A stretch of DNA of 64,000 nucleotides. Origin: CBDCYS01 sp965224215 (GTDB taxonomy: Bacteria; Acidobacteriota; Terriglobia; Bryobacterales; UBA6623). The stretch lies in NCBI GenBank assembly GCA_965224215.1, contig CBDCYS010000043.1, positions 124,001 through 188,000 on the forward strand. The letters are read 5' to 3'. Position 1 is the stretch's first letter. Each line of letters opens with the position of its first letter. The notes beneath the pieces are model-generated. The model was given only the letters and a program-made list of their open reading frames with translations. It was not told the origin of the DNA and made no database searches. The translations under genes and the position numbers were made by a program. Below, in pieces: positions 1 to 9,414 of the stretch.

Positions 1-1817
1 CGATTGACCGCCACCCGGGCCGTCAGCGGGTTGTCTCGTGATACGATCCAGGTCGCCAAATCGAGACGTGTTGGAACTGCGCCACGGCGGGTCTCTATTT
101 GAGAAAGGAAGGCTGGGGAGCCTGGCGTGACCTCAAGGCCTTCACGATCCCAGCTTCCGCGAATGTGGATATGCGTTGTGCGCGGGGTGGCCAGCTCTTC
201 AACACTCCGCGCCCGGCTTAGCGCGGGAGTCTCCTGATCGAGTGCAGTGAGCTGATTGAATGCTTCCTTGAAACCAAGCTCTTTGTAGTGATCCGCGGTG
301 ACGACCCTGCCATAGTTTTTCAAGAAATACTTCGTGAGATCGTAGGCTTCTCGTTCCGTTCTTTGGCCGGGACTCTTGCGCAAAACCTGGTGCCCCTTAT
401 CCATGTAGAGGGGCAGAACGTCGTAGCTGAGGTCCCAATCCGTCCACTTGCCAGGACTCGCGGCGGCTTCGAGCAACTTAGCTTCCCAAGGCGGTTGCAG
501 CTCAGCGACTTTGTGCTTTTCGAGGATTTCGCGGCGCTTTTGGTGGTAGTCAGGCTGGGCGGCGAGGTAGGGGCCTAACTCGCCGGCGAGCGGGGCATCG
601 ATATTGACTTCATCGATGCTGTTGAAGAATGCAAAGAAGCGGTAGTAGTCCTTCTGCGAAGTGGGATCGTATTTGTGATCGTGGCATTGCGCGCAACCCA
701 CCAAGAGGGCCAACCAAACCGTGCCGACCGTGTTCGCGCGGTCGATCGTCTCCTCGAAGCGATATTGCTCAATGTTCACCCCACCCTCGCGGTTCTTGAG
801 GGTGTTGCGGTGCAGGCCGGCCGCAACTCTTTGCTCGACGGTGGCGTTGGGGACAAGGTCTCCGGCGATCTGATCGATCGTGAACTGGTCAAACGGCAAA
901 TCGTTATTGAAAGCGTTGATGACCCAGTGGCGATAGCGCCAAGCGTGCGGGCGTGGCGTATCCTTCTCGTAGCCGTCGCTATCGGCGTAACGTGCCAAGT
1001 CGAGCCAATGAGTCGCCCATTTTTCTCCATAATGTTTGGACTCGAGCAAGCGGCCGACCAGCCGCTCATAGGCATTCGAACTGGGATCGGAAACGAATTC
1101 CGCGACGATGTCGGGGCTCGGCGGCAGTCCGGTTAGATCCAGACTGAGCCTGCGAACCAGTGTTGCTTTGTCGGCCTCCCGAGAGGGTTCTATGCCCTCA
1201 CTTTCGAGTCGCGCGAGCACGAAGGCGTCAATACCATTTCGAACCCAGGAGCTATCATCAACTCGCGGGAGGGGCGGCCTTTTCGCTGGCAGAAAAGCCC
1301 AATGCGCCGACGTGGTTTCGGACTGATCATCGGCGCCCGGCTCGCTTTGGGTGATCTCCGCCTCGGGCCACTTAGCGCCCTGGTCGATCCAGCCGCGCAG
1401 CAGTCCGATTTCTTTGGCGGAAAGCCGTTCGCCAGCCGGTGGCATCACAACTTTCGGGTTCAGGCCGGCCACGAATTGGACAAGCTTGCTCGCCGCACTG
1501 TCGCCCGGAATGATTACCTGACCCGAGTATCCTCCCTTGAGCGCGGCTTGTTTGCGGTCGAGCCGCAGTCCATTCATTTGCTGTTGCGGTCCGTGGCAAA
1601 CATGGCAGCGCGACTTGAAAAGCGGCTCGATGTCGCCGCTGAAATCGACATCTTCCGAAGTTGCCGGCGGAAGGGCGGGCGCTGCGGCAGCGAGCGTGTT
1701 CCCGGACGGATAAACAAGGGTGGAGAGAAGCAAAAAAGCAAATGCAGCCACACACGGCCAACGGCCGGCAATAGCACAGCTCGTTCCGTGGGTTGGAGGT
1801 CGTTTCATCGCAGACAT
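1..1817 (-). CDS. DUF1549/DUF1553 (PSCyt1-PSCyt2-PSD1) secreted cytochrome-like protein, partial
   Basis: The minus frame is open from an ATG at 1817 (second ATG at 1808) to the window edge, so the C-terminus is missing. The N-terminus has a hydrophobic export segment, followed by a haem-binding CHVCHG motif (PSCyt1/cytochrome-c type, about residue 60) and then MPPAGERLS. The DUF1549 part contains WATHWLDLARYADSDGYEKD and a second Cys-rich motif GCAQCHDHKYDP. At the window edge it enters DUF1553 (LDLATWIVSRDNPLTARV). Such proteins are abundant in Planctomycetota and Acidobacteriota and usually pair with DUF1501 proteins; one lies at 5152-6612 but is not adjacent. The exact biochemical role is unknown; a periplasmic redox or glycan-related role is inferred. 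No frameshift seen. Confidence 0.88.
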   Translation of the reverse strand, partial: MSAMKRPPTHGTSCAIAGRWPCVAAFAFLLLSTLVYPSGNTLAAAAPALPPATSEDVDFSGDIEPLFKSRCHVCHGPQQQMNGLRLDRKQAALKGGYSGQVIIPGDSAASKLVQFVAGLNPKVVMPPAGERLSAKEIGLLRGWIDQGAKWPEAEITQSEPGADDQSETTSAHWAFLPAKRPPLPRVDDSSWVRNGIDAFVLARLESEGIEPSREADKATLVRRLSLDLTGLPPSPDIVAEFVSDPSSNAYERLVGRLLESKHYGEKWATHWLDLARYADSDGYEKDTPRPHAWRYRHWVINAFNNDLPFDQFTIDQIAGDLVPNATVEQRVAAGLHRNTLKNREGGVNIEQYRFEETIDRANTVGTVWLALLVGCAQCHDHKYDPTSQKDYYRFFAFFNSIDEVNIDAPLAGELGPYLAAQPDYHQKRREILEKHKVAELQPPWEAKLLEAAASPGKWTDWDLSYDVLPLYMDKGHQVLRKSPGQRTEREAYDLTKYFLKNYGRVVTADHYKELGFKEAFNQLTALDQETPALSRARSVEELATPRTTHIHIRGSWDREGLEVTPGSPAFLSQIETRRGAVPTRLDLATWIVSRDNPLTARVAVN

Positions 1818-2017
1818 TTTTTTCGGCTGGGCTTTCGGTTGATCTCTTCTTTCGGTTGATCTATAGGGTCGCCAGAGTCGCCCCTCGGCAAGCAGCTGAG
1901 TCCATTATAACCCTGGATTTTAGCCAGATAAGGTCCGTTTGAGCCATTCAGCCGAGATCTCCGATCAGTGACTGGGGCCGGTTTCGATCTCCCGAGTTGC
2001 GGCCTCAAGCGGCAGCG

Positions 2018-2440
2018 CTACTCCCCTAGAATGTCGTAGGTCGTGGTGCCGCGAACGCGAACTTTGAAATAGGCCTCTTCCCAATCACGATGCGCTTCGT
2101 GGTCCGTGTACTGTCCTAAGATCGTCGCGTCGTCCATTTCCATACACACACCCCACTCGCGCAGATTCTCGGTGTACTCCGGTTTCTCAACGGGGCCGCC
2201 TTTGGAGTAGGTCCGAAGGGGCCTCCTCAGCTTGCCGACCCAAACTTTGTTCAGTCCCTTGATCTTCTCGGGTAAATCACTGGTCACCTTGACGAACTCC
2301 TTCCAATCATCGTCACTGGCGTCCTTGATGGTCGTAAACGCGAAGCAGTGCATCAGTTTTTTCTCGCCTGCCTTGGAGGCGCCTATGAAAACGAGAACGG
2401 CGGCTGCGAGGACGATAGGGCGAATTAGTTGAAAACGCAT
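2018..2440 (-). CDS. Dabb (stress-responsive A/B barrel) domain protein, secreted
   Basis: 140 residues. The N-terminal signal peptide has hydrophobic core IVLAAAVLVFIGASKAG and is followed by a single ferredoxin-like dimeric A/B barrel: KLMHCFAFTTIKD at the start, VGKLRRPLRTY in the middle, and a late DHEAHRDWEE block with the His typical of Dabb proteins. Length fits a signal peptide plus one domain. It follows the DUF1549 gene's upstream region on the same strand, but the roughly 200-bp gap argues against tight coupling. Dabb domains dimerise and have no single established reaction; the function here is not known. ATG start preceded by an A-rich stretch without a strong ribosome site. Confidence 0.8.
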   Translation of the reverse strand: MRFQLIRPIVLAAAVLVFIGASKAGEKKLMHCFAFTTIKDASDDDWKEFVKVTSDLPEKIKGLNKVWVGKLRRPLRTYSKGGPVEKPEYTENLREWGVCMEMDDATILGQYTDHEAHRDWEEAYFKVRVRGTTTYDILGE

Positions 2441-3120
2441 TTTTCGGTATCTCCTGATTGTCGGATTGTATCCGGGCCTTTGAGTTGAAGACGGATTACG
2501 ATTCTATCGGAAGTAGGTGGGAGACTTCCAGTGCAAGATCCGTCCGTAGGGTTGCGACCGCTTCCCGCAGGGCTTGCGATCTTGCGCCGCTTGGCGGCTG
2601 GCTGAAAGGCCCTCGGTAGAAAGTATTGTCCGCTCGGCTGATCGTTTCTAGTGCAAAATGTCCTAGTGCAAAGTGTCCTGTTTTCGTGGACTTCTTGGGA
2701 CTTTCGATCTACTTTCACGTGAATTTTTAGCTTCCCGGGCCAGATCGGGGGTTCATGGATTCGGGTAAGCTGCTTTGTTTCAGTGGTATAGGAAGTTGGG
2801 TTGCGGGATTTGGCAGATTCTGGCAGGTTTTTGGAATTTTTGGGTCCTCGCGTGGCCCAGCTTGCCTTTGCATTCGTTTGGGCATGGGTTTGTGCATGCT
2901 CTCTTGTTGATTCGATCGATTCACCGCTCTTAGAATAGCGGCACTATTGCGGATGTCAAGCTTCGGGCGGGAACATTTGTTGAAAACAGAGGGGATGTTT
3001 CTTTTCGGTTCCGTGACTGGTCTGTGGGCTTTGGCGGCATCGGCGTGTTGGGCGCTTGGAATTGACCTGCAGGTCGACGGAACTACCTCCCCCCACAAGA
3101 CCGGTGCTTAGGCCCTCGTC
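2441..3120. other. intergenic stretch, no gene seen
   Basis: About 680 bases with only short, low-complexity frames on both strands. No motif, RNA gene or repeat is recognised. It separates the Dabb gene from a leucine-rich-repeat remnant. Confidence 0.6.
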
Positions 3121-3240
3121 ATGGCCGAAGAGGATGTTCGGCAGCTAACGGACGAAGCGGTGCGCAAGGGAGCTACCGAGTTTGAGCTGGCCGGTAATGG
3201 CTTGACCGGCCCGTCGCCCCAGATCGGCCAGCTCTCCCAG
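3121..3240 (+). pseudogene. leucine-rich-repeat protein fragment
   Basis: The frame starting at ATG 3121 reads an N-terminal helix (LTDEAVRKGATEFELAG) and then one LRR-like unit (NGLTGPSPQIGQLSQLQ). This resembles the start of bacterial LRR proteins such as Roco or internalin-like proteins (consensus TELDLSGNxLTxLPPxIGxLxxLQ). After one repeat the frame becomes unrelated low-complexity sequence and runs into the convergent VOC gene. I read it as a truncated remnant and infer no function. Confidence 0.5.
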
Positions 3241-3431
3241 TTACAGATTCGCCTCATCTACGACAACCAGTCGAGACCGACGCATGACAGGCGAGGATGC
3301 CCGCCCCCCGCTTCAGAATGGCCAAACTCGAGCCGCCAATCTCTGACGAGCCCCGCGCTGCGGGTATTCAAGACGCTTTCGCAGGCGCAACCAGAGTCCT
3401 TCGTGACAGATCTGGATCTAGTAAGGGACTT

Positions 3432-3938
3432 CTAGTAGATGATGAACTCCAGCAGATTACCGTCCGGGTCACGGACATAGCGGCTGGCGCCCTTGGCCGT
3501 GCCGTCTTCGCGCCCGCCCTGCCGCTCGACCGGCCCGAGGATGACGTCCGCGCCTGCTCGATCGAGTGTCGTTGTCAACGCGTCCGCTGAACCATCCCAC
3601 ACGAAGCAGAAGTCACCGCACGGCGGCTGGGCCGCGCGGGCGCGGAGTGTGAATGCCTCGCTCTGCCACAGCGCGGGCCGGTGGAAGTTGATCTTGTTAT
3701 TGCCGAAATGGACAGAGCAGATGCGCTCCCCTTCATTCACTTGAAAGCCCAGCGCGCGATAGAAACGCACCATCTCTTCGGTGTTGCGCATCGGCACGGC
3801 GACGTGATCGAAACCGCTGACCGCACCGAATGCCTGCGCCTGTCCGCGCCCGGCGCTGAGCGAATGTCCCGCAACGGACGCGCCCGCGCCCGACGCGAAG
3901 ACCCGCTTCATGAATCCTCGACGTGAACCCAGTTTCAT
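3432..3938 (-). CDS. Tat-exported VOC (glyoxalase-fold) family protein
   Basis: 168 residues. The N-terminus carries a twin-arginine signal (SRRGFMKR, then a small-residue hydrophobic stretch), suggesting folded export. One vicinal-oxygen-chelate domain follows: FDHVAVPMRNTEEMVRFYRALGF at the start, a central FGNNKINFH, and DPDGNLLEF at the end. The His of DHVAV, the His of KINFH and the Glu of LLEF are candidate metal ligands. Family members are glyoxalases, dioxygenases or resistance proteins; the substrate cannot be told. It lies convergent to the LRR remnant and divergent from the phosphoesterase at 4083. Confidence 0.82.
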   Translation of the reverse strand: MKLGSRRGFMKRVFASGAGASVAGHSLSAGRGQAQAFGAVSGFDHVAVPMRNTEEMVRFYRALGFQVNEGERICSVHFGNNKINFHRPALWQSEAFTLRARAAQPPCGDFCFVWDGSADALTTTLDRAGADVILGPVERQGGREDGTAKGASRYVRDPDGNLLEFIIY

Positions 3939-4082
3939 GGATACCTCATTGCCGGAACCCCTTAGGACCAGGTTTCCGAGCTTCGCTGCCTAGCACAGCT
4001 ATCGTAACGCTCTCAGGGCCACATCTTCCGGCTATGCCGGGCCCCCCCCCGCGGCGAAACGCGACGTGGTACAAAAATACCC

Positions 4083-5039
4083 ATGACTTCTATACTTTTC
4101 GGCAGGCTAGCCACTCTGGCGCTCGCTTGCTTTATCACCGCGTGCGGCAGTCCGAAGGCGCCGTTCTCGGTGATCCTGCTGCCCGATACTCAGCTCTACA
4201 GTGAGAACAACCCACAGTACTTCTACGACCAGACTCGCTGGGTGTCCGACCATATTCAGGACGAGAACATCAAGTTCGTCACGCACGTCGGCGACATCGT
4301 GCAGAATTACGACCAGGCGGAATCCGAGTGGGAGGTCGCCAATGGAGCAATGGGGCTTCTGGACGGACACGTGCCCTGGGGCGTCGCGGTCGGCAACCAC
4401 GACTACGACTTGGGCGAAAACGGTAAGCCCGTGCGAAAGGCCTCGGCGTTCCTCAAATGGTTCGGACCCGATCGCTTCGCGGACCAGAAGTGGTTTCGGG
4501 GAGCCCACGACAACGGCATCAACAGTTATCAAGTCTTCACAGCCGGCACCCGGTCTTTCTTGATCTTCCACCTCGAATCTGATGTCCCCGACGAAATCAT
4601 TCGGTGGGCCAAAGACGTTCTAGCGGAACACCGTGACTTACCCGCGATCGTCACTACGCATATTTACCTCGATGATCGAAGCCAAGCCCGCCATTCAGAG
4701 CCTTACATGCTGGGCCAGACCGGTAACTCGGGTGAGCAAATCTGGCAGAAGTTTATTCGCTCGAGCCCCCAGGTCTTCATGGTGCTGTGTGGACACTCGT
4801 CAACAGCGGGCGGAGAGTGGTACCAGGTATCGAAGAACGATACCGGCCAGGATGTCTTCGAGGTGCTGGCCGATTACCAAGCCCGCGAAAACGGGGGGGA
4901 CGGCTGGTTGCGAATTGTTCGGTTCGATGAGGCGCAAGGAAGGATCTGGTTCAAGACTTACTCGCCATCACTTGACCAGTACGAGAGCGACGACAATAGT
5001 GATTTCGCGTTCTCGGTCGATTTCGCGGCGCGGCTCTAG
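4083..5039 (+). CDS. calcineurin-like metallophosphoesterase, lipoprotein
   Basis: 318 residues. The N-terminus is a lipoprotein signal with lipobox FITAC (Cys about residue 20), so the enzyme is probably anchored in the envelope. The dinuclear-metal motifs appear in order: LPDTQLYSE, THVGDIVQNYD (GD), VAVGNHDYD (GNHD), VTTHIYLDD (H) and VLCGHSS (GH). This set is diagnostic for calcineurin-type phosphoesterases, which hydrolyse phosphomonoesters or diesters with Fe/Mn/Zn pairs. Substrate unknown. It stands alone, 112 bp before the DUF1501 gene, on the same strand. Confidence 0.87.
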   Translation: MTSILFGRLATLALACFITACGSPKAPFSVILLPDTQLYSENNPQYFYDQTRWVSDHIQDENIKFVTHVGDIVQNYDQAESEWEVANGAMGLLDGHVPWGVAVGNHDYDLGENGKPVRKASAFLKWFGPDRFADQKWFRGAHDNGINSYQVFTAGTRSFLIFHLESDVPDEIIRWAKDVLAEHRDLPAIVTTHIYLDDRSQARHSEPYMLGQTGNSGEQIWQKFIRSSPQVFMVLCGHSSTAGGEWYQVSKNDTGQDVFEVLADYQARENGGDGWLRIVRFDEAQGRIWFKTYSPSLDQYESDDNSDFAFSVDFAARL

Positions 5040-5151
5040 CCCACAAAGCTTGTGTTGCTGAAGTTTCTTGGAAAGATCGAGCCCGAAGCCGCCGATGCTG
5101 TCTTATAATTTGACGGGGTTATCCCTACGTGCCAGGCAGGAGGATTTTATC

Positions 5152-6612
5152 ATGCTAACGATTCCAAAGGGCTGGGGAAGGAACTGCGACGGTTTTTCGC
5201 GGCGCGATTTTCTTCAGGTCGGCTCGCTCGGTCTTCTGGGGATGCAGTTGTCCCAAATTATGGCGCTGCAGGATACCGCCAAGGCTGCGGCGGCATCCGC
5301 TCCGCGCTTCGCCGGCGCGCAGGGCTTTGGCGCCGCCAAGTCGGTCATGGTCATCTTTCTGCAAGGCGGACCCAGCCACATCGACATTTGGGATCCCAAG
5401 CCGGATGCCCCCTCGAACGTACGCGGCGAGTTCAAACCCATCAAGACCAAGGTTCCCGGCATCCAGCTCAGCGAAACGATGCCGAAGCTGGGTCAGTCGA
5501 TCGACAAGTGCACGCTCATTCGTTCGATGAGCTACACCCCGGCCGGGTTGTTTAACCACACGGCGGCGATTTATCAGATGCTGACGGGCTATCCGCCGGA
5601 TAAAGTTTCGCCCTCCGGCCAGCTCGAGCCGCCCTCACCGATCGATTTCCCGACGGCCGGCTCCTGGGTCAGCAAGTTTCTGCCTCCGACTGAACCCGTC
5701 TTGCCGTTCGTCGAAATGCCGCGACCGCTTCAAGAGTCGAACGTGATCGGCAAAGGCGGAGCGGCCGGTTTCATTGGCAAGGAGTTCGACCCCTACCGGC
5801 TGTATCAAGATCCGAACAAGCCGATTCGGCTGGACGATCTGGCGCTCCGCAAAGAGACGCCGGAGGCACGGCTGCAGGACCGCTTCGACTTGCTCAAGGG
5901 CATCAACGGGTCGATGAAAGGCTTGGAGAAGGCGGTTGAGTCGCACGCAGTCGATAAGTATTACGAGAAGGCATTTGACTTGGTGCTTTCCGGCAAAGCA
6001 CGCGACGCTTTTGACCTCGAGAAAGAAACGTCACAGATGCGCGACCGCTACGGCCGTTACACGTTTGGACAAGGCGCGCTGATGAGCCGCCGCCTAATTG
6101 AAGCCGGGACCCGGTTCGTACAGCTCAACTGGCCCTCGGTGGCCAATGGCAATCCAGAGACGGACGCCTGGGATACACACGCAGCCAACTTTGGCCCTCT
6201 CAAGAACCTGCATTGTCCGAAGCTTGACCAGACCCTTTCGGCACTGCTCGAAGACATGACCGATCGCGGATTGCTGGATGAAACTCTCGTTCTCGCGGTA
6301 GGCGAATTTGGCCGTTCACCGAGGCTGGGCGTTAGCACCTCGGGTAACACCAATTCGCCCGATGGGCGTGACCACTGGCCCTACTGCTACACGGCTATGA
6401 TCGCCGGCGCGGGCATCCCCGGCGGCCGCCTCTACGGTGAGTCCGACGATACGGCGTCCTCGCCGAAGGACAAACCGGTTCATCCGAACGATCTGCTGGC
6501 GACGGTCTACTATGCGCTGGGTATCGATCCTGGGCAAGAAATCCACAACCACCTAAACCAGCCACGCACACTGGTGAAAGGCAAGCCGGTCAGCGATCTC
6601 TGGGTCGGGTAG
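5152..6612 (+). CDS. DUF1501 family protein, Tat-exported
   Basis: 486 residues from the ATG at 5152. This start was chosen over an upstream in-frame one at 5068 because AGGAGG lies 7-8 bases before it. The Tat signal is SRRDFLQVGSLGLLGMQLSQ. The DUF1501 body includes VMVIFLQGGPSHIDIWDPKP, VGEFGRSPRL and RDHWPYCYTAMIAGAGI, with the metal-site-like DTH and GRDHW elements of the alkaline-phosphatase/sulfatase-like fold. The usual C-terminal PVSDLW ending is present, so the gene is complete. In relatives it is co-encoded with DUF1549/DUF1553 proteins. Function is not established; an exported hydrolase-fold protein is inferred. Confidence 0.9.
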   Translation: MLTIPKGWGRNCDGFSRRDFLQVGSLGLLGMQLSQIMALQDTAKAAAASAPRFAGAQGFGAAKSVMVIFLQGGPSHIDIWDPKPDAPSNVRGEFKPIKTKVPGIQLSETMPKLGQSIDKCTLIRSMSYTPAGLFNHTAAIYQMLTGYPPDKVSPSGQLEPPSPIDFPTAGSWVSKFLPPTEPVLPFVEMPRPLQESNVIGKGGAAGFIGKEFDPYRLYQDPNKPIRLDDLALRKETPEARLQDRFDLLKGINGSMKGLEKAVESHAVDKYYEKAFDLVLSGKARDAFDLEKETSQMRDRYGRYTFGQGALMSRRLIEAGTRFVQLNWPSVANGNPETDAWDTHAANFGPLKNLHCPKLDQTLSALLEDMTDRGLLDETLVLAVGEFGRSPRLGVSTSGNTNSPDGRDHWPYCYTAMIAGAGIPGGRLYGESDDTASSPKDKPVHPNDLLATVYYALGIDPGQEIHNHLNQPRTLVKGKPVSDLWVG

Positions 6613-6812
6613 GCGGGAAGGCCCGGCGATGTAGTCGGGCGTTTGCGTTGTCTACCTTAGTCAGGTGCGGTCATGGGCCTCCCTGCGGTTCCTTCTTGGT
6701 AGTGACCCTGGATAGGCCGGTAGGGTTATCCACATGCAGCGGTCTCCTACGACGATAATATCGTGCGCGGCGCCGCGCCCCTCATCCAGGTCGAATCCGG
6801 CAAACTAGAGCA

Positions 6813-7443
6813 GTGGCGCTCAGTTCCTTGGCCAGATGGTCTTGCTGGACCGCCGTTCTTCTGGCTGCGATTCTCGTCCCCTTCTTTCTCTACGAAGATC
6901 CGATCAGCGCCTGGAGTCAGGACTTCCTCGATCGGGAAGATTCCCGCTGGTTCGTAGGCGCGGTGCTGGGAGGATTGCTTGCGGCTGACCTGGTCTTGCC
7001 GGTGCCGTCGAGTGTCTTGAGCACGTCGGCGGGCTACTTGCTTGGGCTGTGGACCGGCAGTCTGGTGACGTGGACCGGAATGACCGCAGGCTGTTTGATC
7101 GGCTATGCGTTAGGCGCCACGGCGGCCAAAAGTTGACCCGCCGCTTTGTGGGAGACAATGAACTAGAGCGAGCCTCTCTTGCCCGAAACCGTTTCGGCGA
7201 CTGGATGATCGTGATCTGCCGGGCGGTTCCCGTTTTGGCCGAAGCTTCCGTCTTATTCGCGGGAGTCACGCGCATGCCGTTGCGCAGGTTTGTGTTGCTG
7301 GCGGCGCTATCCAATCTCGGTATCGCCGTGACCTACTCGGCCGTCGGCGCCTATGGGTTCCAGGCAGAATCGTTTCTGCTGGCGTTCGGGGGGCGATCAT
7401 TTTGCCGGGGGGCGCGATGCTGGTCGCCCGGCTGCGAAATTGA
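6813..7443 (+). pseudogene. VTT/DedA-type membrane protein, two frameshifts
   Basis: The first frame (GTG start 6813) gives two membrane segments and the DedA-like loop DLVLPVPSSVLSTSAGYLLG, then stops at 7136. The sequence continues one frame over with RRFVGDNELERASLARNR and the conserved block VICRAVPVLAEASVLFAG. After GGG GGG near 7390 a second one-base loss is needed to read through to the natural TGA at 7443. Both breaks are single-base deletions, one in a G run. Intact relatives are about 200-residue lipid-scramblase-like membrane proteins. It could be true decay or a base-calling error. Confidence 0.72.
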
Positions 7444-7487
7444 AGGGCGGCGGCGAAAACAAAAAGCGGCGGCAATGCTGCTGGAAG

Positions 7488-7754
7488 CTACTCGGCCGAA
7501 AGCTGGGCCATCGGGATCCCCTGATCGATCAGCATCACGGGGATACTGTCGTCGATGCGGTAGGTCGTCTCACCGTCTTCGGTGATCAGCCCTTCGTCGA
7601 GAGGCTTGTCGACGTCACTACCGTCGTGGTATTTCACTCCCCCGGACTTAATTCGCTCGTTGAGCTGGGCTAACTGATCCTCGGGCACCATCTGAACAGG
7701 AACTTTCGTCCGGGGACAGCAGAGAATCTCCAATAGATCTTTACTGATGGGCAT
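7488..7754 (-). CDS. Trm112-like (UPF0434/YcaR) small protein
   Basis: 88 residues, beginning with the family signature DLLEILCCPRTKVPVQ and ending with ETTYRIDDSIPVMLIDQG, which matches the usual YRIxDGIPVML ending of YcaR/Trm112 proteins. Eukaryotic Trm112 activates methyltransferases; bacterial members often carry a Cys pair for zinc, of which only the CC pair is visible here. It is convergent with the VTT pseudogene. Complete, with a purine-rich ribosome site before the ATG. Confidence 0.85.
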   Translation of the reverse strand: MPISKDLLEILCCPRTKVPVQMVPEDQLAQLNERIKSGGVKYHDGSDVDKPLDEGLITEDGETTYRIDDSIPVMLIDQGIPMAQLSAE

Positions 7755-8235
7755 CTTTCGTCTCCAGGCTGACTGGCTTGGTGGGCAAGAGCCGAACTTC
7801 CTTCGACAGCCTCAACTTATCAAGAAATTCAGTCTACCACCGCGAACGGGAGTCAAGATCGGCTCAGGCCTAATACTCCCTAATCGAAACTCGGAGCCCT
7901 GGACGGAAGTCCAGGGTCAGGCCGCCCCGCCTCGTTGTCTTCGTCGAAGGCGGCAACACTGCCGCCCATTATTTCGATCAGGAATTTGTCACGAGTCTGA
8001 TTGGCGTGATGCTTGAACGTGATGCCGGCGGCTATACGACGGTCTGTTAAGACAGGAAGACCGCCTGGCAAACGGAAGACGGCCGGCTCGGAAACTCCCT
8101 CCATCGAACCGAAGCACATCAAGAACAAATCAGAAAATGCAGGAAGCGGCGGTCGGAGAACGGAAGTGGTGCGGTGAACTGCGTTGGTCTTGCAAACGTG
8201 GGGGATAGAGAAGTGCAGCTAAGTGCGTTGTGTTC
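7755..8235. other. intergenic stretch, no supported gene
   Basis: About 480 bases. A short plus frame around 7925-8050 reads LVVFVEGGNTAAHYFDQEF and might be a protein remnant, but I recognise no family. No RNA or repeat seen. Confidence 0.5.
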
Positions 8236-8285
8236 TGGTAGGCCCGAGCGGACTCGAACCGCTGACCTCTACCGTGTCAAGGTAA
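8236..8285 (-). tRNA. tRNA-Val(GAC) 3' fragment, likely attachment site
   Basis: Read on the minus strand this is the 3' half of a tRNA: a five-pair anticodon stem (TTACC/GGTAG) around loop TTGACAC (anticodon GAC), variable AGGTC, T arm AGCGG-TTCGAGT-CCGCT, acceptor strand CGGGCCT and an encoded ACCA end. No D arm or 5' acceptor half is present upstream, even after the adjacent IS is removed in silico. A 3' tRNA half is what tyrosine-recombinase elements leave at one end after integrating into a tRNA gene. The element genes then lie to the right. A complete tRNA-Val was not found in the window. Confidence 0.65.
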
Positions 8286-8295
8286 TTTACATCGA

Positions 8296-9326
8296 GATGG
8301 GTATCCGGTTGACTCAGGTAGCCCCAAGATGTAGTATGCCGGCAGATGGAAGATTACCCTCAGAACCTGACAGAATTCGAGTCCCGTTTTAGCAGTGAGG
8401 AGGCCTGCCGGGAGTATCTGTTCCGGCGGCGCTGGCCGGACGGTTCCCGCTGTCCGGGTTGCGGTTGTGGAAAGTCGTGGCCTTTGCGAAAAGTGCTGCT
8501 GCAGTGCGCTGCGTGTGGGCGCCAAACCTCGGTGACCGCCGGGACCATCTTTCAGGACACGCGCAGCCCTTTGCCGTTGTGGTTTCGTGCGATGTGGTGG
8601 GTCACCACCCAAAAGACCGGAGCCAGCGCTTTGGGACTTCAAGGAGTGTTGGGGCTCAACAGGTACGAAACGGCTTGGACCTGGCTGCACAAAATGCGGC
8701 GCGCGATGGTGCGGCCGGGACGGGATTTGCTGGCCGGGACGGTGGAAGTCGATGAAAGCTACTGGGGCGGGCTCGAAGAGGGCCTGCGGGGCCGAAACCT
8801 GCAAAACAAAGCATTGATCGCAGTGGCCGCTCAAGAGGATGGGCGGGGTATCGGCCGGATTCGCATGAAGAGAATCGAGGATGCCTCGGGCGAGAGCCTG
8901 TTGCCTTTCGTGGAGGAGTGCATCGAGCCGGGCAGCGTGGTGCATACCGACGGCTGGCCCGGTTACTCCGGGTTGAAAAAGGAAGGCTACGTCCATCAGG
9001 TCACAGTTGTCAGCAGGCAGGAGCAGTCCGCGTCGGAATTGATGCCCCGCGTCCACCGCGTGATGTCACTGCTCAAGCGCTGGCTGCTGGGCACCCATCA
9101 GGGCGCCGTGAGCCACAAACATCTGGACTACTACCTGGACGAGTTCACCTTCCGTTTCAACCGCCGCAAATCCAAAAGCCGCGGCAAACTCTTCTATCGG
9201 CTCGTCCAGCAGGCGGTAGCCGTGGATCCCGCGACTTACAAGATGATTGTTCACCCGGTTACAGAACCCAAGAAAATCCCCAAACCACAAGATATTGGGG
9301 CTACCTGAGTCAACCGGATACCCATC
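8296..9326 (+). mobile_element. IS1595-family insertion sequence, copy 1
   Basis: 1,031 bp with perfect 32-bp terminal inverted repeats beginning GATGGGTATCCGG and a direct 8-bp duplication TACATCGA on both sides (8288-8295 and 9327-9334). An 8-bp target duplication and an ISXO2-type transposase fit IS1595. It sits 10 bp from the anticodon-stem end of the tRNA fragment. Perfect ends and an open transposase frame suggest a recent insertion. Confidence 0.92.
8346..9308 (+). CDS. IS1595 (ISXO2-like) transposase
   Basis: 320 residues. An N-terminal zinc ribbon (CPGCG near 40, CAACG near 60) is followed by TSVTAGTIFQDTRSPLPLWF, the standard IS1595 linker. The ISXO2 catalytic domain begins with VEVDESYWGG (first Asp); HTDGWPGYSGL carries the second Asp, and a C-terminal HLDYYLDEFTFRFNRRK block follows. 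Full length for the family. It catalyses cut-and-paste movement of the element that holds it. Confidence 0.93.
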   Translation: MEDYPQNLTEFESRFSSEEACREYLFRRRWPDGSRCPGCGCGKSWPLRKVLLQCAACGRQTSVTAGTIFQDTRSPLPLWFRAMWWVTTQKTGASALGLQGVLGLNRYETAWTWLHKMRRAMVRPGRDLLAGTVEVDESYWGGLEEGLRGRNLQNKALIAVAAQEDGRGIGRIRMKRIEDASGESLLPFVEECIEPGSVVHTDGWPGYSGLKKEGYVHQVTVVSRQEQSASELMPRVHRVMSLLKRWLLGTHQGAVSHKHLDYYLDEFTFRFNRRKSKSRGKLFYRLVQQAVAVDPATYKMIVHPVTEPKKIPKPQDIGAT

Positions 9327-9414
9327 TACATCGAAATGATAAGCCTCTGAGAATCAGTCAGTTCGCGGCAAATCCGCAATGAAGAGGTTTAGTTCAATCA
9401 CCAGGTCTAAACCC

